Shown one piece after another: positions 1-10,745 of a stretch of DNA of 64,000 nt; position 1 is the first letter of the stretch; each line of letters opens with the position of its first letter. The notes beneath the pieces are model-generated. The model saw nothing but the letters and a program-made list of their open reading frames with translations. It searched no databases and was not told the origin of the DNA. This DNA comes from Thuidium tamariscinum (Eukaryota; Streptophyta; Bryopsida; Hypnales; Thuidiaceae). The DNA is taken from positions 21,780,501-21,844,500 of the forward strand of contig OX344754.2 in the NCBI GenBank assembly GCA_947034885.2, written 5' to 3'. A program made the position numbers and the translations under genes.

Positions 1-2580
1 CTGGAATCCACTCCTAACTCTTACTACCCACTCACGTACACTTAGATTCAAACCACAACACCAAAGGGAGAAGATTACTCCAAAAAAAACATGTACACTC
101 CTAACTCCTCACCACACATCCATGCCAAAAACCGGAAAGACGCATAAAGAAGAGCAAATAGAGTACACAACGAAATTTCAGAAAAGATCATCTCCCTTCT
201 CCTTCGCAGCGAATGATTTTATATACATTTGAAAATTGTACAAAAGCAAAAAGTGCCTCCGAAAGTCCGTGCGGAACTTTCGGCTCGTTCCTAACTATCC
301 GGCCATCCGGTCCGGTCCTATTTATACTTTACAAAATACAGTGTTTCCTAACTACTCCACAATTCCTACATTTAGCGTGGGACTTCCGGGTTCCTTCCTT
401 AGTTGGTTGAACACCTCAGATAGATCTCGATTCTGCTCTCCCGTTGCATGATCTGAACTTTCAGGTTCCATCTCTAGATCAATCAATTGTTCTATCGGTC
501 CAGTCCGTGCGGTACTCCGTTCATTCTTCTTGGATTGGGGAGTAAAATTCTTTCCCTCCTTGGTTTCCGTTCCTTCCGGGAACAAGTCTAGTAAGGAAAT
601 ATTGGAGAGGTGGTTCAAAGATCCGGTCAGCCTCTGGCTGCACTCCTCCATTCGGTTGGCAACCTCCCGTTCTCCCGCCATTGCTATCTCCACCTGGTTG
701 GTGAAGTCTGTCAAAATCCGTGCCATCTAGGAACCGGATGGTTTCTTGTCATGGAGCCATCCTTCATCGAACAGTTTGGCCTTGGCAACTGTCCATCAGG
801 TTTCTCCAAAAGTCACCTTCACTTGTTTTGCAACCTTCTGTATTTTCGCCGCCATATTTCGTGTGGCGGCTATGTCCTCCTTGAGGGTAAAATTCTCCGC
901 TCTCAAGGAATCAGCTTCCTCCTGAAGTTGTTGGATCTCTGCCTCCCTTTTCCGGTTCTCCTTCAGGTTGGAGATGCAGTCCGCGACTCGTCCTGGAAGC
1001 ATACTGTCCGGTGCCGCTCCCACCATCTTTGCAATCGTTGCAAGACTGATCTGCTTGCATTCCCAATCTCCTCGAATGTTGGAGAAGATGGAGATGAGGT
1101 TGTCGAACGGATCCTCGGATTCCATCTCTTCCGAGTCCGTCTTCCCGACTTCCGATCTCTTCTCCAAAGCGGACTTGTCTATTGAAGGTGTCCCCCTTCC
1201 GTGCGGCGGTGTCGTCTTGTGTCTTTTGAACAACCTAGCACCCTCCTCCTTGTCCTCTTCTTCCATCTCCAAATCGGATCCGGATCCTTCTTCTTCCTCC
1301 TCGTCAGTCTCCGACTCTCCGTATTTTAGAATAGTTTCTTGCGCCTTCCAAGTCTTCTCCTCCGTGTCCATCAAAAGCTGATTATGGTGGTAGAGGTGGA
1401 ATAGGTAGGGGCTGATTGGTATAGCCCTACTCTTTCCCACCCTACCTACCAATTGGAACACGAGATCAAAAATGATCCGGGCCCAATCCGCTTTCCGGTC
1501 TCCGCTCAGAGCACCGAAAATTGTGTTACTAAGGGTGATAGTGACCCTTGTTGGCTTCTCCGGGTGGAGGATTGGAATTAGGAACTTTAATAAGTTCCGG
1601 TTCCGCTCATCCTCGCAGTCTTCCACTGCGTAACTGTTTTTCGGGTTTACTGGTCTCCAAAACTTCCCTTTGATGTACTCATCTTTTCGGCTCGCCATCC
1701 CCAGGCTTGCTGTTCGGAAGTTGTACACTACCCGAAACATGTCTTTCTTCCAGTGAGACGGACTCCCCCGAACCGTGTTGTTAAACTGGTTTGACAACTT
1801 TCCAATCAACTCCCTCACCATCTGATCCTCCTTGAATTCCCAGGGTTTGTCTTCCAACCCTAGGCAACCCATGGCGGTGAGATCGTCCATCAACTAGCTC
1901 CATTTCGGTTCTGTGGAGGGAATAACCGGAACTACTTTTTGGAGCTTCACCTTGTTGGCATTGGAAGGTCTGCTTCTTCTCAGTTGAGGCATAGGCACGG
2001 CTTGGTCACTCGGATACCTTTCCGATTCTACCTTACTTTTCTCTCCTAGCCGCATGTCCCGTTCCTCACTATCTCTCTTCCGATCTCAACAGGAACATCC
2101 TAGATCCCTACAATGCACAAAAATTATACACATCCGCGCCAGCAGGTATTCTGTACTTTGCACATACAAAGATAGCACAATGCTGAGGCGGAAAACGTAA
2201 TACGCACGAAAGAACGTCTCAGCCAGCAAGGTGGTAAATGGGGTCCTATGGACTGGCCATCCATAATATATAGCTAAGGGGGACCCCTGATTAGGTCATC
2301 ATGACTCAATCCGTTCTGACCTAATCCGGTCTTCAACCTATCAGCTCAAAATCTAATCTGCTCATGACAGAATCTGGACATACTTATTCCGGTTATAACC
2401 TATTCCGTCCAGATTCCGTTTCCGTGTTTGAAATGGATTAGATCCGGTTTGGATACTACTTCACTTCTTTGGCTTATTTCCGATTTTACCTTATCCCTAA
2501 ACCGGATTATGATTCCTGGTAAGGAATTCTAATCCAACTTTTGGATAATTCACAGAAAACCAAAAATTTAGGTTGTGACA
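1..2580 (-). mobile_element. TGT-family element A, 5' part (continues past the left window edge)
   Basis: The element is read on the minus strand. Its 5' end is placed at 2580, where the minus strand reads TGTCACAACCTA. This closely matches the proven 5' end of the element at 33355-37268 (TGTGGCAACCTA). About 590 bp of non-coding leader precede the coding region, as in the other copies (550-590 bp). The 3' end lies outside the window, so no target duplication can be checked. The element carries the decayed ORF described separately. No LTR is visible. Family membership is well supported by the protein; the exact 5' base is inferred from the related copy. Confidence 0.6.
352..1992 (-). pseudogene. 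TGT-family single-ORF protein, decayed copy A
   Basis: One minus-strand reading frame runs from an ATG at 1992 to a stop at 352 and is broken by in-frame stops near 1896, at 796-798 (TGA) and at 727-729 (TAG). The N-terminal part aligns with copies at 10746, 38890 and 36718: a short block with GCLGLEDKPW, then a block with NTVRGSPSHWKKDMFRVVYN, then TLSNTIFGALSGDRK.DW and ISPYLFHLYH. A charged, acidic segment and a probable coiled coil rich in E, K, R and L follow. This layout recalls the 'putative plant transposon protein' domain (PF20167) from memory; that assignment is inference. No reverse transcriptase, integrase or protease motif is present. The C-terminal part is shorter than in the intact copy. 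It is broken and presumably non-functional. Confidence 0.65.
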
Positions 2581-3740
2581 CTACAAAATGTTCATCTACA
2601 TAATATCGAAAGATTTTCCGATGAATAGTACCTTGGCATAGTCCAAAATTTGCCCTAAAGTCCAGAAGTAGTTAAATATGGCATTATTGCATAGATTTAA
2701 AGAGAGATTGTTTTAAAATGTGTACTCTATGTCTTCGACATGCATCCCAAGTATGCTTGCTTTGTGTTAGGCTATGAGGCTATCAATACACAAACATATT
2801 TGAGGTTGATAATATTATAGTTCAAAAAAGAGACACTAACTAAGTGCAAAATAATATAAAATATATATACAATTGTAGGAGTAGAGTTCCTTTAGGAACC
2901 TTTTGCTCCCATTATTTTTTTCTTATAAGAAATTGGCTAAAGTCTGCCTCTTAGGTCAAGTTCAAATTGGAATGTCTAGTATTACTGGACAAGATTTAGA
3001 GCAATTTCATTGTCCAAAGATTGGGTTTCATTTGCTAGATTGCTTGGGCATTCATACCGAAACAAATGGCCACTTGAAGTAGTACCATGTCATTACCTAC
3101 TCCTGCCAAAATTCAAGAAGAAGCCATAGTTGTAGTGGAAAAGTTTGGAATCAAGTTGGGAGGTGATTCCAAATTTTATCCAGTGGACAAAACGGGTTTG
3201 TTCAAGAAGAAAGGAGTTGTAAAGGAGCTTCCATGGAACAATATATAATGCAACTTACTTCAAAGGAGCTTTCACAAATATAATTCCATCGGACATCCAA
3301 TTCCTAATGTGAAGCAATGCATTGGATAGACAAGATCCATGATGACATGGCAATTTTCCTCCACACCAACGCGGATAGAAGTAGTCGACTAAGTGTTTTT
3401 TCCATTACCACTCGATGTCCCAATTTGAACTAGGCCTTAACAAGGTCACATAGCTTAGTAACACTCAAATTTGGCTTTCAAGCTATGGCATAGAATTCAA
3501 AGTGAACATAACCTTAATTCACCAAATTTCACCAAACTCAAAAGAAGTTGGAGTTATTTTTTTCCGGGTTTTTTCTCAAACTTGAATTAACCAAAATACA
3601 TATGAAAAATTGTTTGATTTGTTGTTGTATTGCAAAAAGTTGTTCAACATCTTTTTGATCTCATCAGTCTACATATGTGCAACGCCCTAAGTGACAACAA
3701 TGAACCACGATTAGAGTTTGTAACTAGAATTTGAACATTG
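2581..3740. other. AT-rich intergenic stretch, no gene seen
   Basis: This lies between the 5' end of element A and the first recognisable remnant of P450 copy 1. There is no open frame of note and no clear match to exons 1 or 2 of the P450 family, so those exons seem lost or too decayed to see in this copy. Confidence 0.5.
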
Positions 3741-4624
3741 CTATGGTGCAAGGAACAACATTAGAGATATGAATTTGGGAGCAAAAGGTAGCTGAAGCAT
3801 GTGGCAAGGTAGAAATCAACGTGTAGCTAGGTCTTCACAGAATCTTTGGAATTATCTTGCGGGTGGCTAGCTTTTGGTGATGATTTCGAGAAGGGGTGCA
3901 GATCAACAAGTTTCAAACACTTCTTGCAAATGAGCTCAAGAAAATGTTCCAGAACATAATGTATTAACTCATTCCCGACTACATGTAATTGCATCTTTTC
4001 TATTACAATTTGGTGGAGTGAAATTCCAAAGCATGATTTGAAACAAATTATTTACATCTAAGTTCTATTTGTTCTTTGAGGCGCTAACATGCATTCGGTG
4101 ATTTGTAATAGAAATTTGCCTACGGAAGGGAACCAATTCATGAATTTGTATAGTTCCAAAATGGAAGCTCTATTCCATGTATGACATTGTCAATGGCTAG
4201 CAAAAAGCTAAGCGAAAAAGGGAGGAGCTTGCAATTACGGCAACAGATGTCTAGGATGAAAATTCATGAGCAAGAGTTCAACGCAGCTTCTATATTTAAC
4301 AATTGCAAACTCCTCCATTTTGCAGGCAAAGACACAGTTTTGAATGTTTCGGCCTTTGCAATGCTAAAAATGGCATTGCATCTTGAATGGCAAGATCATA
4401 TGCACTCAGAGGTCTTGGAGGTTTAATTTGGGTGAGGAATGGATTGAGCTAGAGTGCAAATGCGGTGTCTCACCTCAATTGAAAGTGGTAATTACGCTCA
4501 ATCATTCTCAACTTCATGAATCCATTATCTTTCATACTAAGTGCACAATGTCATCACCCATTATCACAATGGTCACACACTAGTAGAAAAACAATGCCCA
4601 AATTAACAAAACATCAACAAATTC

Positions 4625-4760
4625 TTGTTGAATTGGGTACTGTATCGTCCGTTTTTATAATTTTTTGTTGATTTGGGCACAAATTAACAAAACATCAACA
4701 AATTCTTGTTGAATTGGGTACTGTATCGTCCGTTTTTATAATTTTTTGTTGATTTGGGCA
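4625..4760 (+). repeat. Direct repeat in CACTA element 1, about 82-bp unit
   Basis: The block beginning CAAATTAACAAAACATCAAC and continuing through CTGTATCGTCCG to GTTGATTTGGGCACA occurs twice in succession with almost no change. This is the subterminal region where CACTA transposases usually bind. Confidence 0.7.
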
Positions 4761-4900
4761 CAAGTTAACAAAATGGTAACAAAATTTTGTTAATTTGAAT
4801 AGTGCAAGTCCAAATCAACAAAAATTCAGCACTTTTTTGTTCACTTTAACACAAAAGTGTCAAATAAATTTTCTATGTACAATGGAACTTTAATTTTTAA

Positions 4901-5255
4901 AATCAGCAAACTTCAGGGTCCATTTAGGCATAGTAAAACACATTTTTTCAATAAGACGTTGGGCTAACAAAAGTTTCAAAATCAAGCTAAATTTCACCTC
5001 CAAAAATCCGTTTGTGATTTCAACTCTCTAATAAAAAGTTATAGACAAAGTTCAGAAAGGGGTTGGAATGGACATTTTCATTGGCATTTTTAAACATCCT
5101 CTCTGAATTTTGTCCATAACTTTTGATTGGAGACTCTAAATCACAAACGGATTTTTGGAGGTGAAATTCAACTTAATTTTAAAGCTTTCTTTAGTTCAAA
5201 GTTTTTTCAAGAAAGGTGTTTTACTATGCCTAAATGAACCCTGAAATCTGCTGAA
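4901..5255. repeat. Internal inverted repeat 1 of CACTA element 1
   Basis: AAATCAGCAAACTTCAGGG on the left is mirrored by CCCTGAAATCTGCTGAATT on the right. The complementarity continues inward through CATTTAGGCATAGTAAAAC and CACCTCCAAAAATCCGTTTG, giving arms of roughly 150 bp. Confidence 0.75.
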
Positions 5256-5476
5256 TTCACCAAACAAATGAAAAAATCTAGAAAAAAATTAATAAATAAC
5301 TTCGTAATCTACATGTGTGGATGTTATTTTTTCATAGTCCATGTTATTTTTTCATAGTAAAAGCACGCTTAAGAAAGCTTAGGCATTTAGGGGTTAAATC
5401 ATCATAGTTGGAATTCTATTTACAATGAAATTTTATTTTTTTAACTCAATCATTTAAAATTCGGTATTTTTCAAAA

Positions 5477-5830
5477 TCAGCAGACTTCAAATGTCATTTT
5501 GTCATAGTATAAGAAACTTTTTCAAAAAACTTTGAACTAAAAGAAGTTGATAAATTAAGTTATCTTTCATCTCCAAAATTCCGTTTGCAATTTCGAGTGT
5601 CCAATAAAAAGTTATGGATAAAATTCAAAGAGGGATTGGAATGAACAATTTCTTAAACACTTTTGAACACCCTCTTTGAATTTTGTCTATAACTTTTTAT
5701 TGGAGACTTGAAATTGCAAACGGATTTTTGGAGGTGAAATTTCGCTTGATTTTTCAACTTTTGTTAGTTCAAATTTTTTTGAAAAAAAGTGTTTTACCAT
5801 GACTAAATGGACCCTGAAGTCTACTGATAT
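5477..5830. repeat. Internal inverted repeat 2 of CACTA element 1
   Basis: A second hairpin resembles the first. The left arm starts near TCAGCAGACTTCAAATG and the right arm ends near CTGAAGTCTACTGAT. The arms share the CATCTCCAAAATTCCGTTTG / CAAACGGATTTTTGGAGGTG block. The two hairpins are probably duplicates of one module. Confidence 0.7.
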
Positions 5831-5899
5831 CACCAAGTAAATGAAAAAATTTAAACAAAACTATATAAATCACATTGTAATCATTTCGTGCACACATGG

Positions 5900-6001
5900 G
5901 TGGGTGAATGGTGTGTTGGTGGATGGCCTTGGCCTACTACCCAAGGGGTGAGGGGTTTGAACCCCATTGCCACCCCTTTGGTAGTGGTCAAGTGCCACGT
6001 G
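5900..6001 (+). other. tRNA-like / pol III box B-like segment with G-box in CACTA element 1
   Basis: GGCCTTGGCCTACTACCC is followed by GGGTTTGAACCCC, which resembles a pol III internal box B, about 40 nt downstream. A G-box (CACGTG, 5996-6001) follows. The second CACTA copy has the equivalent module at the same relative place. It is not a complete cloverleaf that I can fold by eye, so it is not called a tRNA gene. Confidence 0.4.
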
Positions 6002-6271
6002 GGTTGGTGGGTTGCCATGTAGGATGGATTGCCATGTGGCCTTTTAAAGTCTATGTGGCAGTTTCCACATGGCGAATGGTGATTGGGCAATTTGTGCCAA
6101 AAAAAAATATTTTTTATTTTTTATAAAAATTTGAGTGACCAAATCAACAAAAATATCAACACTTTTTTGTTAAAAAACTATCCAAATTAACACATCCAAA
6201 TTAATAAAGAAAATCAACACTTTTCTCTTAAATTTTTGTTAATTTGGTCACTGAATTTTCTACTAGTGACA

Positions 6272-8212
6272 TTTTCCTTCTTTCAAACATTCATTCAAAT
6301 TGTGACAACACTTTTGAGTTTGAAATCTGGTATTGGGAAACAAAAAAAAGTACTATGACCCTTTTTTTATGCAATGGGGGAGGGGGTGCAAAATTTGCAA
6401 TGGTTGTATTATTAATGATAAGTTCTAAAGGTAATTAGAGGTAAGTAAATCCATTATGCACCTTCACTTTTCTAATTTTGTCCCCTCTCTATACTTGTCC
6501 AGTTGAAATGTTGGATAGGTGTAGATAGAGAACACAATTAAGAATGGGTCTAGAATGGGTGTATATATTGTAGAAAGTAGGAATTTAGTATTGGGCAAAC
6601 TATCTTCTCCAATGTCTGTTTTTTCACCCTTGTGAAAAAAAATGGAATTTATTAATTACCATTAATGATAAAATTTGGAAATAATTTGGAATTCATTTTT
6701 TGGAATCAAAGACTTTGAAAAAGAATCATTGCAAAAAACACTTGTCTCAAAAGGGCCTATTTCAATGAGAACTGTGAATTATGGAGTAAATTTTTTTAAA
6801 TGAAATAAAATATTGATAATTTGTAAAGCATTCAAAATAGTAAGTGTGTGAAAATTTAGGATTAGAAAAATTTATCTCAAAAATTTATGCACAGAAAAGA
6901 GCGATGGAAAATGCCAAGAAAATAGATACTTTGGAATTTGATTTTTAGAAAATAGTTCAAAAAAATATACTAAAAATTGGTCATTTTTTCTAACTTGAAG
7001 ATGCTCCTTTTCAATTACTATTTTGTATCTTTGGAAAAAAAAATTGTGTTCTATGCACTTGCACTTTGAATACATATAGAAGGTTGAAACTTTACTATTT
7101 TAGAAAAATATTTTTGTAGGCTTGTGTAACTTTAGAAGAAGTCCTTGTATCCCAATTTTGACCTTCAAATTTGCAAACATGCAATTGGGGGGTAGTTCCA
7201 AAATGATAAACTAATTTTAAATTTTAAAAAAATAAAAAATTATTCAATGTCTAAAACTATGAGAGGTACCTTCATAGAAAATTTCATAGACAAATGTTTC
7301 TTGCAATGACCCAATAGTTAGAAAATTTCTTATACAAAATTAATGACTTTCAAATTATATTGTAATTGATACTAAATAATGGCAATGGTATGTCTTGGGT
7401 GTTTCCTCAACTTGAATGGTTTTGGGGGAATCTATCTTAAACATCATGGCAATTTGACATTAACAATTAATTGAAGTAATCAAGCACACCCCACCTAAAA
7501 CTACATAAATTTATATTTAAGGTCTATAGTACTATGAATATTTTTAGTTTTCCTACTTAGAAAATTTTGCTATGCTTTATCTTTCTAGGGTACAATCTTT
7601 TTAAAGGAGTATACATTGTCCATATTTTTATTTATTTATTTATAATTTTAAAGTACTCCCAAAACAAGTACAACGACCTTGATAGATGCTTATAAAACAA
7701 TATATTTAGGTAGTTTTCATAAGTTTTTTGAAGCATGATGAAAATTTATTGAAACTATTGAAAGATGTATAGCATTCCTTTCTACTAAATTTACATTTTG
7801 TGAGTCCTAGGTTGTTGAATTATATTGTAGGTACAAAATATAAATCCATCTCATACTAAAAAACTATTCATAATATCAAAACATTGCCTAATATTCCTAT
7901 AGAGGACTGCCACTTCAGTTGCATGTTGCCATTAATGGATTCATTTTTTGCTAAAAAAGGTTAGCAATTAATTACACATGATTGACACCCTTTTACTATT
8001 CCCTATCCATTTAAAAATATTTTGGTCCTTCGTTTTCTATCCCAAAATTAGGGGTGACACTTAGAGGGAAATTTTTAAATTTAAATTCACTTAAAAAACA
8101 TCACCAACCATATATAATGTTAAGGATTATAATATAGACCCCTAAATTTACCTAATGTGGTAGTGGAGGTCCATAAAACACTTGGGCTCTAAAATGGCGT
8201 TCACAAATATAC
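6272..8212. other. AT-rich remainder of the last intron of P450 copy 1
   Basis: About 1.9 kb of AT-rich DNA lies between the CACTA element and the last P450 exon. No coding sequence is seen. A sequence near 7293 (GTTTCTTGCAATGACCC) resembles the end of the foldback family at 44742-45832 and may be a decayed terminus. Confidence 0.4.
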
Positions 8213-8375
8213 AAATAGTGTACATTTGAAGAGTTGGATGCTTTTAGTGCCCCCTTGTTTCAACTTCAAAATTCATAACTAATTCCACAAAGCTCCAAAA
8301 AATATGAAGGAACTTGGGTTATGTGCCAATTCCATTTGTCTTCCAAGGAAAATTCACTGAAAAATATTTCAAAGG
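8213..8375 (+). repeat. Dispersed repeat 'GTGTACATTT', copy 1
   Basis: This block of about 160 bp recurs at 16228-16395 and 50134-50290. Shared landmarks are GTGTACA, GCTTTTAG, TTCATAA..AATTCCACAAAG, CCAAAAAATATGAA and ATGCCAATTCCA. Its end, about 245 bp before the last exon of copy 1, and its position in intron 1 of copy 2 show it travels with, or inserts near, the P450 copies. Confidence 0.55.
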
Positions 8376-9058
8376 AGTCTAATCTTCCCAAATTAATTTC
8401 AGGCGCTTTATTGACCTCCCACTACTGCAATCAAATATTTCTGAGCATAAACTGTCCGAGTATATTACATACAAGCAATCGTGGAACCCGAACGGTCTCT
8501 GCGGGAATTCTCTTCATTAGTTTTTTTTTAGGGTTTAGGGTGAGAGCTCGGAGTTCGGAGTTGCTATTCGGTGATTGATTGTCTTAACAACCATTGTTTC
8601 ATCTTGGATATGGCGTGTAGTTGGGGGTGGTGTCCAATGAAATCTTGCGTTTATTTCTACCTGCTATTTCTATAACAAGAGCTAGTGTCGGCGAAGGATT
8701 TGCAGCTGAAAGGACTGTTTGTGCCGAAGGGCATGACGATCGAATGTGCAATGGCAGCCATTCACGAAGACGAAGAGTACTGGGGAGTCGACGTGGGAGA
8801 GTTCAATCCGGCCGGGAAGATTTGTCACTGGAGTGTCGGAGGCTTGCTTGCACTGACAAGCGTTTTTCCCTTTCGGGTTGGGCCCAAGCTACAAGCTGGG
8901 TAATCATATGGCAGCCAGCCATGGAAGCCGGGCTCGTGTTCAACATGGTGCTTCGACGGTTTCGGCTATTGCCTTCTCCGGAGTACAAGCACCGTCTCAC
9001 CCTAACCTTGATACAGAAGCCTAAGTTCGGCTTGCCCATCATTCTAAAAGCTTTGTAG

Positions 9059-10035
9059 AGCGATTCTCTAGTTGTAGCTGTAGACTTAAAAGGCGATTGT
9101 TATTCCATGGAGCTTGGAATGGTGTAGGTGTGAAGTGGAGTCTGGTAGTCATCGCAATTGATCTGGCTCTGAATTGTGTGTTCTGGCATTTCCAATCTGC
9201 GTAACGAGGGTTTGACAAATTGTGATGGGTGCCTTCAGTGGACATGCCTATACATATAGACCCTTTGCCGCTGTGCCACCGTATACTTATAATCAAGCTA
9301 GTTACTTTGTTCTTTACTACGCACCAACGTCAACTAGTGGGGCTGAATCGACCTACCGGACACTGGGTACTGGTCATTGACTTAATTAATTGCACCCTTT
9401 TCTCGTGGCGTCGATCCGTCTTCCCACGGTCTTGTTTTGATTCCGTTTGGTCATGCGTGAGTGCAAAGTTAAGTGGGAGGAGCTACATGACAAGGAGTAG
9501 CAGATATATTTCAGAATCAATGAACATTGATGTAATCCTTCCTAAGTCCGTTTCACTGAGCCTTTTCTTTGGAATCGAAGTGGCGGACCCATGGAATGCA
9601 TAAACGCCGGAGCTTTGAAATCCTGAGTTTTCTCCACTGTACGTGCACGCCGTGAGATATTCTATTTCTAAGCTAAGATATTTCGTGACAATTCGATCTG
9701 ACATGCAACCCTATTCATGCCACTATGCCACGAGACACTTTTAATCAAGTTGGTTACTTGATTTGTTCTCGCCGACACACCAACCTCAACCAGTACGTGG
9801 TGCAAAATTAAGTTGAGCAAAAGGAGCAACGTGACCAAGACCATATATGATTTGCATCTTGAGAGCTATCTAACTATATAAATTTATCGTCAAATGAATT
9901 TAGTTAAATTGGCGATATTCCATTACTTTGGCGCGGTCCAGGCCGCACACCCTGAAACCCAAATCAGTACCCGTCCTACAGTAGTTTGTGCCCTGAAATT
10001 AGACCTTTATGAAGATATATGTCACAATTTTGGGT
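9059..10035. other. 3' flank of P450 copy 1
   Basis: The first 200 bp (about 9098-9290) are conserved with the 3' flank of copy 2 (about 20800-21005), which shows that both genes arose by duplication including downstream DNA. From there to 10035 no gene or clear element is visible. Confidence 0.5.
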
Positions 10036-10039
10036 TTGT

Positions 10040-10155
10040 GGAATATCGCCTATTTAACGGTAATTATATGCAAAAGTTGGGCGGCGGCCGTAGTCATGGA
10101 TTGCGTCACCACCTCGTCAGGAATGGTGATCGAGTTTTTTTTATCCTGAATCGCA
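10040..10155 (+). repeat. Duplicated P450-upstream segment, left copy
   Basis: The stretch from GGAATATCGC through GGATTGCGTCACCACCTCGT to the TCGCA preceding element B is repeated at 14021-14148, just right of element B. A degraded third copy lies near 24571-24640 upstream of P450 copy 3. It is therefore a conserved segment of the P450 upstream region. Confidence 0.7.
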
Positions 10156-10562
10156 TGTCGCAGTCCGGAAATATCATGTAAGTAAAATAGGAAGATAGTA
10201 TATAGAGTAAACTCAATTTTTCAAAATTTTAGGATTAGATATGGCGAAAAGAAGACAATTAGGGTCTTCTTCCCTTGGGATCCGTCTGAACCGGATTGAC
10301 CAAGGTGAATTTCCGGTCTATGGGCATAAGTTTCCGGATCCGGATTCCTCAGTATCCAGAACGGAACTTTCCGGAAGACGGAACTTGGAAAGACGAATCC
10401 GATATTGTCGAAGACAGATCCGGTATACCTAAAGACGGATCCGAGGCAGTTCCGGATGGTCGGCACCTACGGGTCTACGCCGCCGACCTACGGAAACTAG
10501 CGTAACGGCCGGGGAACGTCGCGCCGTTCCGAGGGGAACTGGGAACGCAGGGTACCGACTGG

Positions 10563-10570
10563 TATATAAA
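10563..10570 (+). promoter_or_regulatory. TATA box of element B
   Basis: TATATAAA lies 183 bp before the ATG. It is conserved at the same relative place in the related element on the minus strand (39065-39072). The transcription start would lie about 30 bp downstream. Confidence 0.6.
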
Positions 10571-10745
10571 TCCCTCCTCTCCACTTCATTTTTTCCTTTT
10601 CGATTTGGCAAATCGAGGTACGGCTTGTGTGCAGGTTTTGGAGCACGTATAGAGAGAGAAAGAGTGGTGATCAGTAGAGATCGGTTCCGGGTTTAGTTCA
10701 GGGTCGGTGCCGACCGCACCGACAAGTTCCGACTCGGGCGGAGAG

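Larger units (their letters stand above)
4578..6268. mobile_element. Non-autonomous CACTA-type element 1
   Basis: It begins CACTAGTAGAAAAACA and ends with the inverted complement ...TTTTCTACTAGTG. It is flanked by a 3-bp direct repeat ACA (4575-4577 and 6269-6271), as expected for CACTA (EnSpm) transposons. Length is 1691 bp with no transposase coding capacity. Inside the ends are reiterated subterminal motifs of the AAATTAACAAAA and CATCAACAAA type, two large internal inverted repeats (about 4901-5255 and 5477-5830), and a tRNA-like plus G-box module near the right end. It lies in the last intron of P450 copy 1. A related copy is at 18507-20316. Confidence 0.85.
3749..9058 (+). pseudogene. 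Cytochrome P450 (clan-72-like) pseudogene, copy 1
   Basis: Remnant exons align with copy 2. Exon 3 is at about 3749-3990 and has stops (including TAA at the codon where copy 2 has TAG). Exon 4 is at about 4111-4490, with the I-helix motif FAGKDT and a downstream P450-typical helix. The last exon is at 8621-9058. It follows a TAG acceptor and contains the ExxR helix as NEILRLF, then a frameshift, then a good match to the P450 meander (IHEDEEYWGVDVGEFNP), FPFRVGPKLQAG at the heme loop, and after another frameshift the C-terminal RRFRLLPSPEYKH...PKFGLPIIL with stop at 9056. In the heme loop (normally FxxGxRxCxG) the cysteine ligand is replaced by Gln and the first Gly by Arg. Exons 1-2 are missing. 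A CACTA-type element sits in the last intron. Family P450 is certain; clan 72 is inferred from the C-terminal pattern. It is not functional. Confidence 0.85.

Noticed and set aside
10707..10745. Upstream GTG start of the element B ORF (and its equivalent at 38929)
   Set aside because: The frame is open there, but nuclear plant genes rarely start at GTG, and an ATG follows 13 codons later in both copies.
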